Shown one piece after another: positions 1 to 8,706 of a stretch of 64,000 nucleotides of DNA. The stretch is from Bdellovibrio bacteriovorus HD100. Its GTDB lineage: Bacteria > Bdellovibrionota > Bdellovibrionia > Bdellovibrionales > Bdellovibrionaceae. Location: assembly GCF_000196175.1 (NCBI RefSeq), contig NC_005363.1:1736001-1800000 (forward strand). The letters are read 5' to 3'. The notes below the pieces were generated by a model. It was not told the DNA's origin. It saw nothing but the letters and a program-made list of their open reading frames with translations, and searched no databases. Position 1 is the first letter of the stretch. Each line of letters opens with the position of its first letter. Both the position numbers and the translations under genes were made by a program.

Positions 1-838
1 TCGTTACGAGGGCTCCGGGGCGCTTTCCGGGCTGATGCGGGTCCGCGGTCTTTGTCAGAACGATGCGCATCTTTACGTGCGACAAAATCAGGTGAAAGTC
101 GAGATTCACAAGGTGCTTGAGATGTACCAGAAGGCTTACCGGATCTTGGGGATCTCCGATTACCGCCTGCGCCTGTCCCGCGGTGTGGAGGCTGAAGAGG
201 CTTCGCAAAAGTATGTGGCGAATCCGCTGTGGGATTGGGCCGAGGGTATCTTGCGCGAGGTTTTGGTGGAAAGTGGTCTGCCATTTTTTGAAGCCCCTGG
301 TGAAGCGGCCTTTTATGGTCCCAAGATTGATGTGCAAATCATGTCCGTGCATGGCAAAGAGGAAAGTGCCTCCACTGTGCAAGTGGACTTTATCAGTGCT
401 GAGCGCTTTGATCTGTCGTTCATAAATGAAGAGGGTCATAAAGAGCGACCGGTGATTTTGCACCGGGCACCGCTGGGATCACATGAACGTATGGTGGCTT
501 TGCTGATTGAGCTATATCAAGGAGCCTTCCCGTTGTGGTTGTCGCCGGAACAGGTGCGCATTGTGCCTTTGGCAGACCGGCACCAGGAAGCGGCTGAAGG
601 TCTTCGTTTGCTGTTACATAATTCTTTCATCCGGGTCCGTGTCGATGATCGCGCAGAATCCCTGTCGCGCAAAATGGCCGAATGCTGGCAGGAGAAAGTG
701 CATTCAGTTGTGGTGATCGGCGACAAGGAACTGCAGGCCGGGAAGTTCAGTCTGCAGCGAAGAGGTGCCTCTGCGCAAAGTGTGTCGGCGCAGGAACTGC
801 TGTCTTTGCTTCAGAATGAAATACGCGACCGGAAGTAA
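1..838 (+). CDS. thrS: Threonyl-tRNA synthetase, C-terminal part (5' truncated by window)
   Basis: Charges tRNA-Thr in the cytoplasm. The reading frame is open from base 2 and has no start inside the window, so only the last ~278 residues are seen. Class II synthetase motifs are visible: RVRGLCQNDAHLY (motif 2 region), APGEAAFYGPKIDVQI, and RPVILHRAPLGSHERM (motif 3). These are followed by the anticodon-binding domain (VRIVPLADRHQEAAEGL, VVVIGDKELQAGKFSLQRRG). The motif 2 and 3 sequences differ slightly from the commonest ThrS forms, so a paralogue cannot be excluded. The stop codon overlaps an ATG at 838 that is probably not used by the next gene. Confidence 0.88.
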   Translation, partial: RYEGSGALSGLMRVRGLCQNDAHLYVRQNQVKVEIHKVLEMYQKAYRILGISDYRLRLSRGVEAEEASQKYVANPLWDWAEGILREVLVESGLPFFEAPGEAAFYGPKIDVQIMSVHGKEESASTVQVDFISAERFDLSFINEEGHKERPVILHRAPLGSHERMVALLIELYQGAFPLWLSPEQVRIVPLADRHQEAAEGLRLLLHNSFIRVRVDDRAESLSRKMAECWQEKVHSVVVIGDKELQAGKFSLQRRGASAQSVSAQELLSLLQNEIRDRK

Positions 839-850
839 TGTCTTTCCTCA

Positions 851-919
851 AAAACGGGGACAGATCCTTTTTCATTCTTTGGGGTGGGCTCATAATGGTG
901 TTTTGGATCTGGCCCCGTG
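851..919. repeat. REP-like palindromic element
   Basis: Two arms, ACGGGGACAGATCC (854-867) and GGATCTGGCCCCGT (905-918), are inverted complements with one mismatch, around a ~37-base centre with a G-rich core (ggggtgggctcat). The GGGGACAGATCC word and short size resemble the REP-type palindromes associated with RAYT (Y1 transposase-like) proteins in many Gram-negative genomes; that link is inference. It lies between thrS and the next start codon. Confidence 0.6.
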
Positions 920-933
920 ATTGGAGGTTCGCA

Positions 934-2022
934 ATGAAATATTTCAATAAACTCGGAACAACGGGCAAAGTGATTTTGGGTGTGGTGTTGCTGCTGGTTG
1001 TGGCGCGGGCATTCCTGCCTGCGGGGATGAAGTACGGCATCAACTGGTATCTTGGCAATAAAATGGAAAACTATGAAGGCCGCATCGACGATTTTGATCT
1101 GACCCTGTATCGCGGGGCCTATCAGATCGAAGGTCTGAAGATCTGGAAGAAAGGAGCCAACCCCGAGCAGCCCTTGATCTCGGCCGAACAGCTGGATCTT
1201 TCCATCGCTTGGCGGGCCCTGCTGAAAAAAGAATTTCTGGGGGATCTTTCCGTTCAAAGAGCCAAAATTGTTTTAAGCGACAGCAAGGATGAAAAGAAAG
1301 AGGATCTGGGGCAGGGGCAGGACTGGCGTGCAGTTTTTAAGAAACTGATTCCCCTGCGACTTGAATCCGTGAAAGTTGCTGACAGTTCATTTAACTTTGT
1401 AAATCGGGATTTTAAAGTGCCGGTGGATGTGCGTCTGGATCGTATCGAAGGGCGTGTTGATAATATCCGCAATACTGATGAAAACAAAGATCCTCTGCCC
1501 ACCCGGGCCTCGGTGGTTGCGCGGATGCAGGGGCATGCCGATGTAAAGGGTCAGGCTCGTTTGAATCTACTTTCGAAAGTGCCCACCTTCGATACTGATG
1601 CCCAGTTACAGAATTTGAAACTGGAAACACTGAATGAATTTTTTATCGCTTATGGCCCTTTTACCTTCAACAGGGGGCAATTCAGTTTGTATATGGAAAG
1701 TGTCAGTCGCGACGGACGCATCAAGGGTTACGCCAAACCGTTTATCAAGGATCTGGATGTCATTGATGACAAGGAGTCTTTTAAAAGCATGGGACAGGCG
1801 TTTAACGAAGTGGGTCTAGCCTTGGTGAATCTGATTTTGCGCGACGGGGACAGCAAGTCCCTGGGGGCCAGGATTGAATTTGAAGGAGCTTCCAAAGCAC
1901 CCAGCATTGATAAATGGGGTGCTTTTTGGTCCTCAGTTCAAAACGGATTTTTTGAGTCGATCCACCAGAGCCTTGAGCACTCCATCTCTCCCAAAGACCT
2001 GAAGAAAGAGAAGTCGCCCTAA
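934..2022 (+). CDS. AsmA/DUF748-like inner-membrane protein
   Basis: A 362-residue protein with one N-terminal membrane helix (about residues 10-28, VILGVVLLLVVARAF) and then a long soluble beta-rich region. Segments such as DDFDLTLYRGAYQIEGLKI, LSIAWRALLKKEFLGDLSV and IKGYAKPFIKDLDVID follow the DUF748/AsmA pattern of envelope proteins implicated in lipid or outer-membrane homeostasis. I choose ATG 934 because GGAGG lies 8-9 bases upstream. The longer frame from 838 would translate the REP-like palindrome. It converges with and overlaps the tryptophan dioxygenase gene by 4 bases. Exact function unknown. Confidence 0.7.
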   Translation: MKYFNKLGTTGKVILGVVLLLVVARAFLPAGMKYGINWYLGNKMENYEGRIDDFDLTLYRGAYQIEGLKIWKKGANPEQPLISAEQLDLSIAWRALLKKEFLGDLSVQRAKIVLSDSKDEKKEDLGQGQDWRAVFKKLIPLRLESVKVADSSFNFVNRDFKVPVDVRLDRIEGRVDNIRNTDENKDPLPTRASVVARMQGHADVKGQARLNLLSKVPTFDTDAQLQNLKLETLNEFFIAYGPFTFNRGQFSLYMESVSRDGRIKGYAKPFIKDLDVIDDKESFKSMGQAFNEVGLALVNLILRDGDSKSLGARIEFEGASKAPSIDKWGAFWSSVQNGFFESIHQSLEHSISPKDLKKEKSP

Positions 2023-3098
2023 TAGTGGAAGCTCATGCGGTCGGCAATAGCCTTCGGCAAAGGCGGCACCTGAGAACGCGGGATGAAGAACGTGGTCAGG
2101 TTGAAGAAGTCGCCAAAGATCTTGTGCTTCGCTGTCGCATCGGCCAGATACTTGTGGCCGCTGGATCCGCCCGTACCAATTTTTTGTCCTAGCATACGCA
2201 TGGCCATCAAAGCGTGGCGGTAACGCCAAGTTGTCATTGTTTCGTCGATATCCAAAAGTGCACGGATGATGCGGAATGGAGTCTGCAAAATCGGCTGATC
2301 ACGGTGCAATTGAATCAACAAGGCCGCGTGCATCGCTTTGTAGCTTAAACGGAACTGACCTTCGGCGCGCAACTTGTTGAAGGCCTCTTCATCAAACAAT
2401 GCATCAAAGCTTTTCAAGGTCTGCTCAAGACCAGCGACTGTTTTTGCTTTTTCTTCATCCGGCAGGCGCGGGTTGTTTTTCACAGTGGTGATGTCATCCT
2501 GGAACATTTTGTTCACAGCTTCTTTGTAGGAATCCCAGAAGTTGAAGTTTTCACCCTGAAGGAACGGCGTGCGCTCCAGCCATTTTTCAACGGAATCATG
2601 CAAAGACGGCTGGTTCATGATGTTCAGCATTTCGCCCTGTTGGGATTCGCTTAAAGACTTATAAAACGGGGACTGGTTGTAAGCCAGACGATCGCCGATG
2701 CGAAGACCCAGTTTGGTCTCAATCAAACGCCATTGGTAACTCTGAAAGCCGGAAGCCGGGTAAAGCATGTCGCGGAAATCCAGGAAATCCAGCGGAGTCA
2801 TGGTCTCAAGCACGTCCACCTGACCGATGATCAGTTTCAGGATGCTGACAATTCTTTCCAGTCGCGCACTGGCAATGCCCATTTCGGATTCCGCCACAGT
2901 GGGCTTTTGGAAAGTGGAAAGCACCGAATCCAATTCAAAAAGGATCTGCTTGAACCACAACTCGTAAGTCTGGTGCACGATAATGAACAGCAATTCGTCA
3001 TGCGCCGGTTTTCCGTACTCGGTGCTTTTCGGGTGCTGGGCATTCAGAAGGGGATTTAAGCCCAGATAGTCGTGATAGTGGACCGGAGGGTATTTCAT
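2019..3098 (-). CDS. kynA: Tryptophan 2,3-dioxygenase
   Basis: Haem enzyme that opens the tryptophan indole ring to N-formylkynurenine, the first kynurenine-pathway step. The 359 residues carry the family signature HYHDYLGL near the N-terminus and IIVHQTYELWFKQILFELDS, and the helical core is complete (FWDSYKEA, ETMTTWRYRHALMAMRMLG, GTGGSSGHKYLADA). The start at 3098 has AAAGGAG 8 bases upstream and an ATGA overlap with the stop of the threonine aldolase gene. A longer frame to 3176 has no support. It is the last gene of a four-gene minus-strand operon. No formamidase or kynureninase gene is next to it. Confidence 0.95.
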   Translation of the reverse strand: MKYPPVHYHDYLGLNPLLNAQHPKSTEYGKPAHDELLFIIVHQTYELWFKQILFELDSVLSTFQKPTVAESEMGIASARLERIVSILKLIIGQVDVLETMTPLDFLDFRDMLYPASGFQSYQWRLIETKLGLRIGDRLAYNQSPFYKSLSESQQGEMLNIMNQPSLHDSVEKWLERTPFLQGENFNFWDSYKEAVNKMFQDDITTVKNNPRLPDEEKAKTVAGLEQTLKSFDALFDEEAFNKLRAEGQFRLSYKAMHAALLIQLHRDQPILQTPFRIIRALLDIDETMTTWRYRHALMAMRMLGQKIGTGGSSGHKYLADATAKHKIFGDFFNLTTFFIPRSQVPPLPKAIADRMSFHY

Positions 3099-4120
3099 AG
3101 ACGTTGCTCCTTTAGAAGTGCGACGAAACCATCGATATCCGATTTTTGCGTGTCCCAGGAGGTCATCCAGCGACATTCAAATGTGTTTTCGTCCCAGACA
3201 TAGAAAAAATAATGTTCCCGCAAGGGTTTCACCCAGTGGCTGGGAATTGTCGCAAAGACCGCATTGCTTTGCGGGACTTCGCGCACGGTCACCCCGGCAA
3301 GTCCTTTGCACTGTTCATACAGATACAGGGCCATCTGGTGGGAATGTTCAGCAATCTGCTGCCATAGACCGTCTTTGAAGTAAGCTTCAAACTGACAGGC
3401 GATAAAGCGGGTCTTGGAAGGCAGCTGCGCGCTTTGTTTGCGGATGTATTTAAAATCCTGCGCCAGATCCTTATTCAGGATCACAACGGCTTCACCCATC
3501 ATCAAACCATTTTTGGTGCCACCGAAAGAAACCACATCCACCCCCAGGTCGGTGGTGATTTCTTTCAAGGTCTTTTTCAAGTACAAGGCCGCGTTGCTCA
3601 GTCTGGCTCCGTCAATGTGCACCAGCAGTTTTTTGCTTTTGGCCCAAGCGATCAGGGCTTTGAGCTCATCCAAAGAATAGGTGGTTCCCAGTTCTGTAGG
3701 CTGAGTCAGGCTGAGCACCTGAGTCTGGGAAAAATGCTGGTCCCCCCGGCGGATGAAGGCCTTTTCAAGTTCTTCCACAGACAGTTTTCCGTTGTGGGAG
3801 GGCAGTGGCAGCAGTTTGCAACCACTTAAAAATTCCGGCGAGCCGCATTCATCCACATTGATGTGCGCCACGTCTGAACAGAACACCGATTGCCAGGGGC
3901 GGGCCATGGCTCTTAAGGCCGTGACGTTGGCGGCCGTGCCATTGAAGACGAAGAACACGTGGGCGTCTTTGCCGAATTGGTTTTTGAATTCCCCCACCGC
4001 GCGTTCGGTCCATTCATCGGTTCCGTAGGCGGGGGCGTGTTCGGTGTTGGCGTCCAGGATAGATTGCAGAATCCGTGGGTGGACACCGGCATGATTGTCG
4101 CTGCCAAAACCGCGTTTCAT
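3095..4120 (-). CDS. ltaE: Low-specificity L-threonine aldolase (beta-eliminating lyase family)
   Basis: PLP enzyme predicted to split L-threonine or allo-threonine into glycine and acetaldehyde. The 341 residues start with the family hallmark FGSDNHAGVHPRIL. They continue with FVFNGTAANVTALRA (PLP phosphate region), LLVHIDGARLSNAAL (Asp that contacts the pyridine nitrogen), and VVSFGGTKNGLMMGEA with the Schiff-base lysine near residue 202. Only 3 bases separate it from the upstream arginase-fold gene and it overlaps kynA by 4, so co-transcription and translational coupling are likely. Other members of this fold (tyrosine phenol-lyase-like enzymes) are less likely given the length and motif spacing. 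Confidence 0.88.
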   Translation of the reverse strand: MKRGFGSDNHAGVHPRILQSILDANTEHAPAYGTDEWTERAVGEFKNQFGKDAHVFFVFNGTAANVTALRAMARPWQSVFCSDVAHINVDECGSPEFLSGCKLLPLPSHNGKLSVEELEKAFIRRGDQHFSQTQVLSLTQPTELGTTYSLDELKALIAWAKSKKLLVHIDGARLSNAALYLKKTLKEITTDLGVDVVSFGGTKNGLMMGEAVVILNKDLAQDFKYIRKQSAQLPSKTRFIACQFEAYFKDGLWQQIAEHSHQMALYLYEQCKGLAGVTVREVPQSNAVFATIPSHWVKPLREHYFFYVWDENTFECRWMTSWDTQKSDIDGFVALLKEQRL

Positions 4121-4123
4121 GCT

Positions 4124-5083
4124 TTAGCCTTTTTTAAGAGTGGCGAAGATAAAGTTGTGACAGATCAAAGCCGCCAGTTTGCTGGTGCGGTTGTCCTGAT
4201 CCAGTGGCGGGGAAACTTCGTAGATTCCGATTCCGCGAACATCAAAGTGTTCAATCATCCACAGGAGGCTTGTCAGGAACTCTTTCGTGAACAGCCCCGT
4301 TGTCCAGGACTGACTGCAGCCCGGGGCTTCGCTGGAAGTGAAGGCATCAATGTCGATGCTGAGGAAAATCTTTTTCTTTTCTTTGCCTTTAAGATAGCCG
4401 GCAAGGACCGACTGAAGGCCACGCTCGTTGACGTCATCCAAAGTGAAAACATCGGCACCGTGGTCTTTCGCCCATTGAATGTGGGCTTTGCTGTTGCACT
4501 GGTTTTGAATGCCGACTTCAGCAAAATCCACCTGGCCTTTGAACTCTGACAAAACACGGTGGAAAGGAGTGCCGGAATTAAAGCCTTTGTCAGTCGGGCG
4601 CACGTCCATATGAGCATCAAAGTTGATCAGCACGGCATCGTTTTTAAAAACATCCAGGAAGCCTGCGCCATCGCAATAACCATAGTCGTGACCGCCCCCC
4701 AAAGAGATCCAGTGCTTTCCACTGGAAGCAAGGGTGCGGGTTGTCTGACGGGCCTTTTCATGGCGTTCAGCCAAAGGTTTTTCTTTATCAACCAGATCAC
4801 CCAAATCCAGAATTTTTGGCAGGCGGGTGCTTTGCAGGTGCGGAGTCATTTTGTAAAGGTAAGTGCGAATCTCGCGCGGAGCGACCTGGGCGCCCACGCG
4901 GCCGCCGTTCAGGCCAATGCCTTCATCATCCGGGAAACCCAGAATAGCAAAATCGTAAGTGTGATCAGAAAGAGTGTTCAGGTCACCTTTATGAAGGAGC
5001 TGGACGCATTCTCCAAGACGCGGATCTTCTTTGTCGTTTTTGGTGAAAAGAAGATGTTTGTCGATGGAATGAAGCCAGCTCAT
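4124..5083 (-). CDS. hutG: Formimidoylglutamase-like arginase/agmatinase family enzyme
   Basis: Ureohydrolase-fold Mn enzyme, 319 residues. Metal-ligand motifs are present in order: SLGGGHDYGYCDG, INFDAHMDVRP and SIDIDAFTSSEAPG. The stretch DKGFNSGTPFHRVL after the DAHxD motif is typical of HutG rather than arginase or agmatinase, pointing to hydrolysis of N-formimidoyl-glutamate in histidine degradation; substrate assignment is inference. ATG 5083 overlaps the preceding stop (TAATG) and is preferred over a GTG at 5101 with no ribosome site. No hutH, hutU or hutI lies in the window. It sits in one operon with threonine and tryptophan catabolic genes. Confidence 0.8.
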   Translation of the reverse strand: MSWLHSIDKHLLFTKNDKEDPRLGECVQLLHKGDLNTLSDHTYDFAILGFPDDEGIGLNGGRVGAQVAPREIRTYLYKMTPHLQSTRLPKILDLGDLVDKEKPLAERHEKARQTTRTLASSGKHWISLGGGHDYGYCDGAGFLDVFKNDAVLINFDAHMDVRPTDKGFNSGTPFHRVLSEFKGQVDFAEVGIQNQCNSKAHIQWAKDHGADVFTLDDVNERGLQSVLAGYLKGKEKKKIFLSIDIDAFTSSEAPGCSQSWTTGLFTKEFLTSLLWMIEHFDVRGIGIYEVSPPLDQDNRTSKLAALICHNFIFATLKKG

Positions 5084-5667
5084 TATTTCAGGTTGCCCCA
5101 CTTATTAAGGTAAAGAGTGCGAGTCACGTTGCCCGTGTCAGAATCATAGATCTTCATGGTTGCGCGGGATTTGTTAAAACGAATCGTCGCGAACGTCGTG
5201 CTGGTGGAATCAGACAGGAAAAGCACCCAGTCTTTGCCATCAGAAGGAGTCATGCTGTAACGGTAAACGATCGGATCCACACCATTGTAAGACTGTCCAT
5301 TTTGGAAGTCATTTAGAGTGATTGGATAGAAACTCAGTGAATTGAAATCACGAACGGTGATCAGGCCGTCAGCGCTGTGCCAGTAGCCCAGCATTTTTCT
5401 CAAGCCTACGTAATCAACACTTTCAATAACTGCGGTGCAGGTGCCGTAATCAAGCACACCGGAAGCAGTCAGGGTGTCACCTGTGGAAAGCTTGCGCACA
5501 CTGATTTCTGCGTCAGGGGATTTGGTGTTGATCAAATATCTTACGCAAGAGGAATCAGCTATCAGATAAACGCCTGAAGCATCACGTTCCACCGTGCCGG
5601 AAATCGGACGAGCAGAATGCGCGGCGAAGCCTGAAATCAGAATGAGGACGAAAAGCAGAATTCTCAT
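5083..5667 (-). CDS. Secreted hypothetical protein
   Basis: A 194-residue protein with a clear signal peptide (MRILLFVLILISGFAAHSARP; cleavage probably after AHS). The mature part is rich in Ser, Thr and Asp with beta-strand patterns (RDFNSLSFYPITLNDFQNG, YRYSMTPSDGKDWVLFL, RATMKIYDSDTGNVTRTLYL). It has only a few Cys (SSCVRY, YGTCTAVIES) and no domain that I recognise. ATG 5667 is chosen because AAGGTGG lies upstream and the signal peptide begins there. It is the first gene of the hutG-ltaE-kynA operon, which may be positional only. Confidence 0.7.
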   Translation of the reverse strand: MRILLFVLILISGFAAHSARPISGTVERDASGVYLIADSSCVRYLINTKSPDAEISVRKLSTGDTLTASGVLDYGTCTAVIESVDYVGLRKMLGYWHSADGLITVRDFNSLSFYPITLNDFQNGQSYNGVDPIVYRYSMTPSDGKDWVLFLSDSTSTTFATIRFNKSRATMKIYDSDTGNVTRTLYLNKWGNLK

Positions 5668-5843
5668 GCCCCACCTTTTTCCATGAGGTGAAATCCGGGT
5701 CAATAGTATTCCGACTCCATTTTTTGACCGAGCGAGTCAATTGCCAGAGAAATCAGCAATTTATGGCTGTCTCCAGAGTAATGCTCGGGATTTATAGGTC
5801 TCAAGCTTGCCCCCTCCAGACACCACCCGTAGGATGGGATGAA

Positions 5844-6695
5844 ATGTCCGATACTACCAGAACCCCTCAGCTTGTATTTCCATGGAACGGAGTCCTTCCC
5901 GATGCGGACGCAATCACCTTGCGTGATATTGATATTGTGGGGGTGGGATCTTTCCGGCGGCATCAGCTTGAGATTCTGTCGAAGAGCAAAAGTCTGATCG
6001 TTCAGACCCATGGAATGCAGATTCCGGAGCAGGTCAGCGCGATTTATCAGGCAGAGCTTTTGCGCACCCTGGAGTGGCTTCGCCCCTTTCGCGTTGAAGA
6101 AGGGGAGCGTTTGAATCTGCGCGCCGAACAAGAGCGCCTGTTTGAAAGTCTTTTTCCGCGCACCCGTGAACATCTGGGCATGGCCGTGAATCGTCTGCGT
6201 GATGAGTATCTGGAAAACATGGAATGGAGCAGCTGGCTGCTGCAGGATCACTGGCGTTATTTTGTCGGGTATCTGCGCCAGAAGTTTCCGGGTCAGGCGG
6301 ATATTCTGGAGCTTGCGCACTGGGAATGGGTGCAGGCGTGGATTGAAGTTCAGCCCTTTGATGGTGAAAGTGCGGAAGAGCCGGGTGTGCTTTCTTTGAA
6401 CCCCAGTCTGCAAGTGGTGATTCTTTCCCGAGACAATCTCGTCTTGAATCGAGACAAAGGTATGTATGCTTTTGTTTATAGTGGTACGAAGAATACTGTG
6501 GTGGAAAGACCACTGGACGTGGTGGATTCGCTATTCATCGACTTGTTACAGGAAGATAGAAAGTATTCAAAAAAGCAACTGCTTGAAATGGCCGCTATCA
6601 GCTTAAAAGCCACACCCCAACCATCATCCGAGACACTGGAAAAAAAGTTTTTATCGCTGCTTAGTGACGATATAATCAAAGACGTTCCGACATAA
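5844..6695 (+). CDS. Conserved hypothetical protein
   Basis: 283 residues, no signal peptide or membrane helix, mixed alpha/beta and charged (LRTLEWLRPFRVEEGERLNL, DILELAHWEWVQAW). No family recognised. The frame is open from 5688, but the first well-supported start is ATG 5844 with the purine-rich AGGATGGGA upstream. The extra upstream sequence overlaps the divergent gene's leader. The C-terminus contains VDSLFIDLLQEDRKYSKKQL and a Ser/Thr-rich linker. It ends 20 bases before the barrel protein gene and may be co-transcribed with it. Confidence 0.65.
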   Translation: MSDTTRTPQLVFPWNGVLPDADAITLRDIDIVGVGSFRRHQLEILSKSKSLIVQTHGMQIPEQVSAIYQAELLRTLEWLRPFRVEEGERLNLRAEQERLFESLFPRTREHLGMAVNRLRDEYLENMEWSSWLLQDHWRYFVGYLRQKFPGQADILELAHWEWVQAWIEVQPFDGESAEEPGVLSLNPSLQVVILSRDNLVLNRDKGMYAFVYSGTKNTVVERPLDVVDSLFIDLLQEDRKYSKKQLLEMAAISLKATPQPSSETLEKKFLSLLSDDIIKDVPT

Positions 6696-6715
6696 CCTCA
6701 AACAAGGAGTGTTGA

Positions 6716-7255
6716 ATGAGTAAAAAGATTCTGGCTTTGGCCGTTTTCATGGCAGGCAGTGTGCTTTCTTTGCAGTCGCAGGCCGCGACATCCAATGGTG
6801 TGCTGGTGAATGCAAATATCTTCATGTATAACAACAGCACCGAAACAACGCCGGGTGGAGAAAGCAAATCCAACAGCAGTATTTATGATATTAAGCTGGG
6901 ATATATCAGTGGCAACGGGTTGTATCTCGGGGGCCTTTACACTCTTCGCAAAGTTGAGACCGACTCAGGCTCTGTGGATGGCAATGCACTGGGTGCCTCT
7001 ATCGGGTATGTGGGAGCCAGCGGCTTTTATGTGAAGGGTCACTATCTTCTTTCGGCCGAGTACGACACGCTGAAAGAGGGCACGGGGATTCAGGCAGACT
7101 TTGGTTACATGACCAATGTGACAAGCTCATTCTTTGTGGGTGTGGAGCTGACTTATCGAAGTATTGAATACAAGAAAAACGAAGCCAGTCCGGGGATGGA
7201 CAGTTTGAAAATTTCAGAAACCTTCCCCATGCTGACGGTCGGATTTATTTTCTAA
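6716..7255 (+). CDS. Outer-membrane beta-barrel protein (OmpW/OprF-like size)
   Basis: 179 residues with a signal peptide (MSKKILALAVFMAGSVLSL, cleavage near SQAA). It then has regular alternating amphipathic strands: SSIYDIKLGYISGNGLYLGG, GASIGYVGASGFYVKGHYL, QADFGYMTNVTSSFFVGVEL, ending in PMLTVGFIF. The terminal Phe is typical of proteins inserted by the Bam complex. About eight strands fit the length. AAGGAG precedes ATG 6716 at good spacing and a strong terminator follows. Ligand or pore role unknown. Confidence 0.75.
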   Translation: MSKKILALAVFMAGSVLSLQSQAATSNGVLVNANIFMYNNSTETTPGGESKSNSSIYDIKLGYISGNGLYLGGLYTLRKVETDSGSVDGNALGASIGYVGASGFYVKGHYLLSAEYDTLKEGTGIQADFGYMTNVTSSFFVGVELTYRSIEYKKNEASPGMDSLKISETFPMLTVGFIF

Positions 7256-7277
7256 ATAACAAGCAGCAGGTGATTTT

Positions 7278-7308
7278 AAAGGGCTTCCGTGTGGAAGCCC
7301 TTTTTTTT
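7278..7308 (+). terminator. Rho-independent terminator
   Basis: Stem GGGCTTCC/GGAAGCCC with a short loop and eight T residues, 25 bases after the barrel gene stop. It ends that transcript before the convergent ClC gene. Confidence 0.9.
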
Positions 7309-7323
7309 GTGCCGAAGACAATC

Positions 7324-8652
7324 CTACTTGGCAGTTTTTTTGTGCTGGTGCAGGAAGTCCTCTTTTACCAGGTCATAGAAAGATTTCTTGTGGAAGATCC
7401 GCGAGGTGCCCACGGCAATGGCCGAACTTAACATCATGGGGAAAAGTGCGGAATGTCGATCCGTCATTTCAAATATCAGAATGAATGCGGTGAATGGAGT
7501 TTGCATAAAACCAGACAGGAAGGAAATCATCGATGTCATGATCAGGAGATGATGGTTGTGTGGCCACACGATCTGAGCCATAAACGAACCCATCACCGCA
7601 CCAATGGTTAAAGATGGCGCAAACAAGCCTCCTGCGGCTCCGGCGATGGCCATCAATAGCGGACCTCCGATGCGCACCAGAATATCCTGGGCCGTGGCAG
7701 AACCATCGCGGAAGAGCAGATCCAGAATTAGCATTTTACCGCCGCCGATACCGTGATTGCTGATGAATGTGATTCCCAGCCAGAACAAAAAACCACAGGC
7801 TAGGTTGAGCAGGCTTAAGCGGGTGAAGGACTGAATGCTTTTTCTTTTCTGATGCACCGAAAATAAGACCGAACCAAAGCTAGCCCCCAGGATTCCTGTG
7901 ATGGCAGAAGTGACAATCACCCACATGTAAGTTTCCCAGCTGATGGATTCCAGGCTGGGAAAGCCGATGTAAAGGTAGCTGCCCTGCACGGTCTGCACTA
8001 TGAGTCCAGTGGCAATCACGGACCAGATCACATAAGTCTTAAAATTGTTGAAGTAGTCTTTGGAAAGTTCCTCCAGTGCGTAGGCGATTCCACCAAGGGG
8101 GGTGTTGAATGCGGCCGCCAGGCCCGAAGCGCCTCCCGCTAGAATAAACGAGCGCATAGATACCTGTTGAATCCATTTTGTGGATTTTTCGCCGATGCGA
8201 TAGAACAAACCGGAAGCAATCTGCAGAGTGGGGCCTTCCTGGCCGACAGCGCCGCCGCCCAGAACGCAGGCGATGGAGGCGATGATTTTCATGGTGATGG
8301 TGCGAATGCCGATCAAAGAGCGAATCAGAGGTTTGTCGGAAGCAGGGTCAAGCTCGTTGGCGATCAGCATCTGGGGGATTCCGCTGCCGCCGGCTTGTTT
8401 GGCAAAGCGGTAAGGGAGATACCAACTCAGATAAATCATGCTCAGCGTGATACTTAAGGACAGGGCCCAGTGGAAGTGCTCCACAGCATGCAACGCCACC
8501 TCTTCGCCGAAGAAAAATGCCTGGGAATACAGCAGGGATGTTCCTGCGGCAACAAGGCTGGCCAGCAGGTAAGGCACGACACGCAGAGTGTCCTGGTATT
8601 CAAGCTTGTGCAGAATTTGGCGCCCGTTTCGGCAAAAGTCTGTAAGGGTCAT
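7324..8652 (-). CDS. clcA: ClC-family chloride channel / H+-Cl- antiporter
   Basis: Inner-membrane homodimeric chloride transporter, 442 residues with about ten or more hydrophobic helices. ClC signatures are visible: GGSGIPQ (selectivity filter region), GGAVGQEGPTLQ containing the gating Glu of the GxEGP motif, and GLFAPSLTIGAVMG near the C-terminus. No C-terminal CBS domains. The gating Glu favours an exchanger or gated channel over a leak. AGGAGTAAGGG lies upstream of ATG 8652, at somewhat long spacing. Monocistronic as far as can be seen. Confidence 0.9.
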   Translation of the reverse strand: MTLTDFCRNGRQILHKLEYQDTLRVVPYLLASLVAAGTSLLYSQAFFFGEEVALHAVEHFHWALSLSITLSMIYLSWYLPYRFAKQAGGSGIPQMLIANELDPASDKPLIRSLIGIRTITMKIIASIACVLGGGAVGQEGPTLQIASGLFYRIGEKSTKWIQQVSMRSFILAGGASGLAAAFNTPLGGIAYALEELSKDYFNNFKTYVIWSVIATGLIVQTVQGSYLYIGFPSLESISWETYMWVIVTSAITGILGASFGSVLFSVHQKRKSIQSFTRLSLLNLACGFLFWLGITFISNHGIGGGKMLILDLLFRDGSATAQDILVRIGGPLLMAIAGAAGGLFAPSLTIGAVMGSFMAQIVWPHNHHLLIMTSMISFLSGFMQTPFTAFILIFEMTDRHSALFPMMLSSAIAVGTSRIFHKKSFYDLVKEDFLHQHKKTAK

Positions 8653-8706
8653 AGATAACCCTTACTCCTGTTGGCGGATGATGAAAACCCTTTTTTGAAT
8701 AAAAGT

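Noticed and set aside
838-933. Start of the DUF748 gene at ATG 838
   Set aside because: It would read through a palindromic repeat and lacks a ribosome site; ATG 934 has GGAGG.
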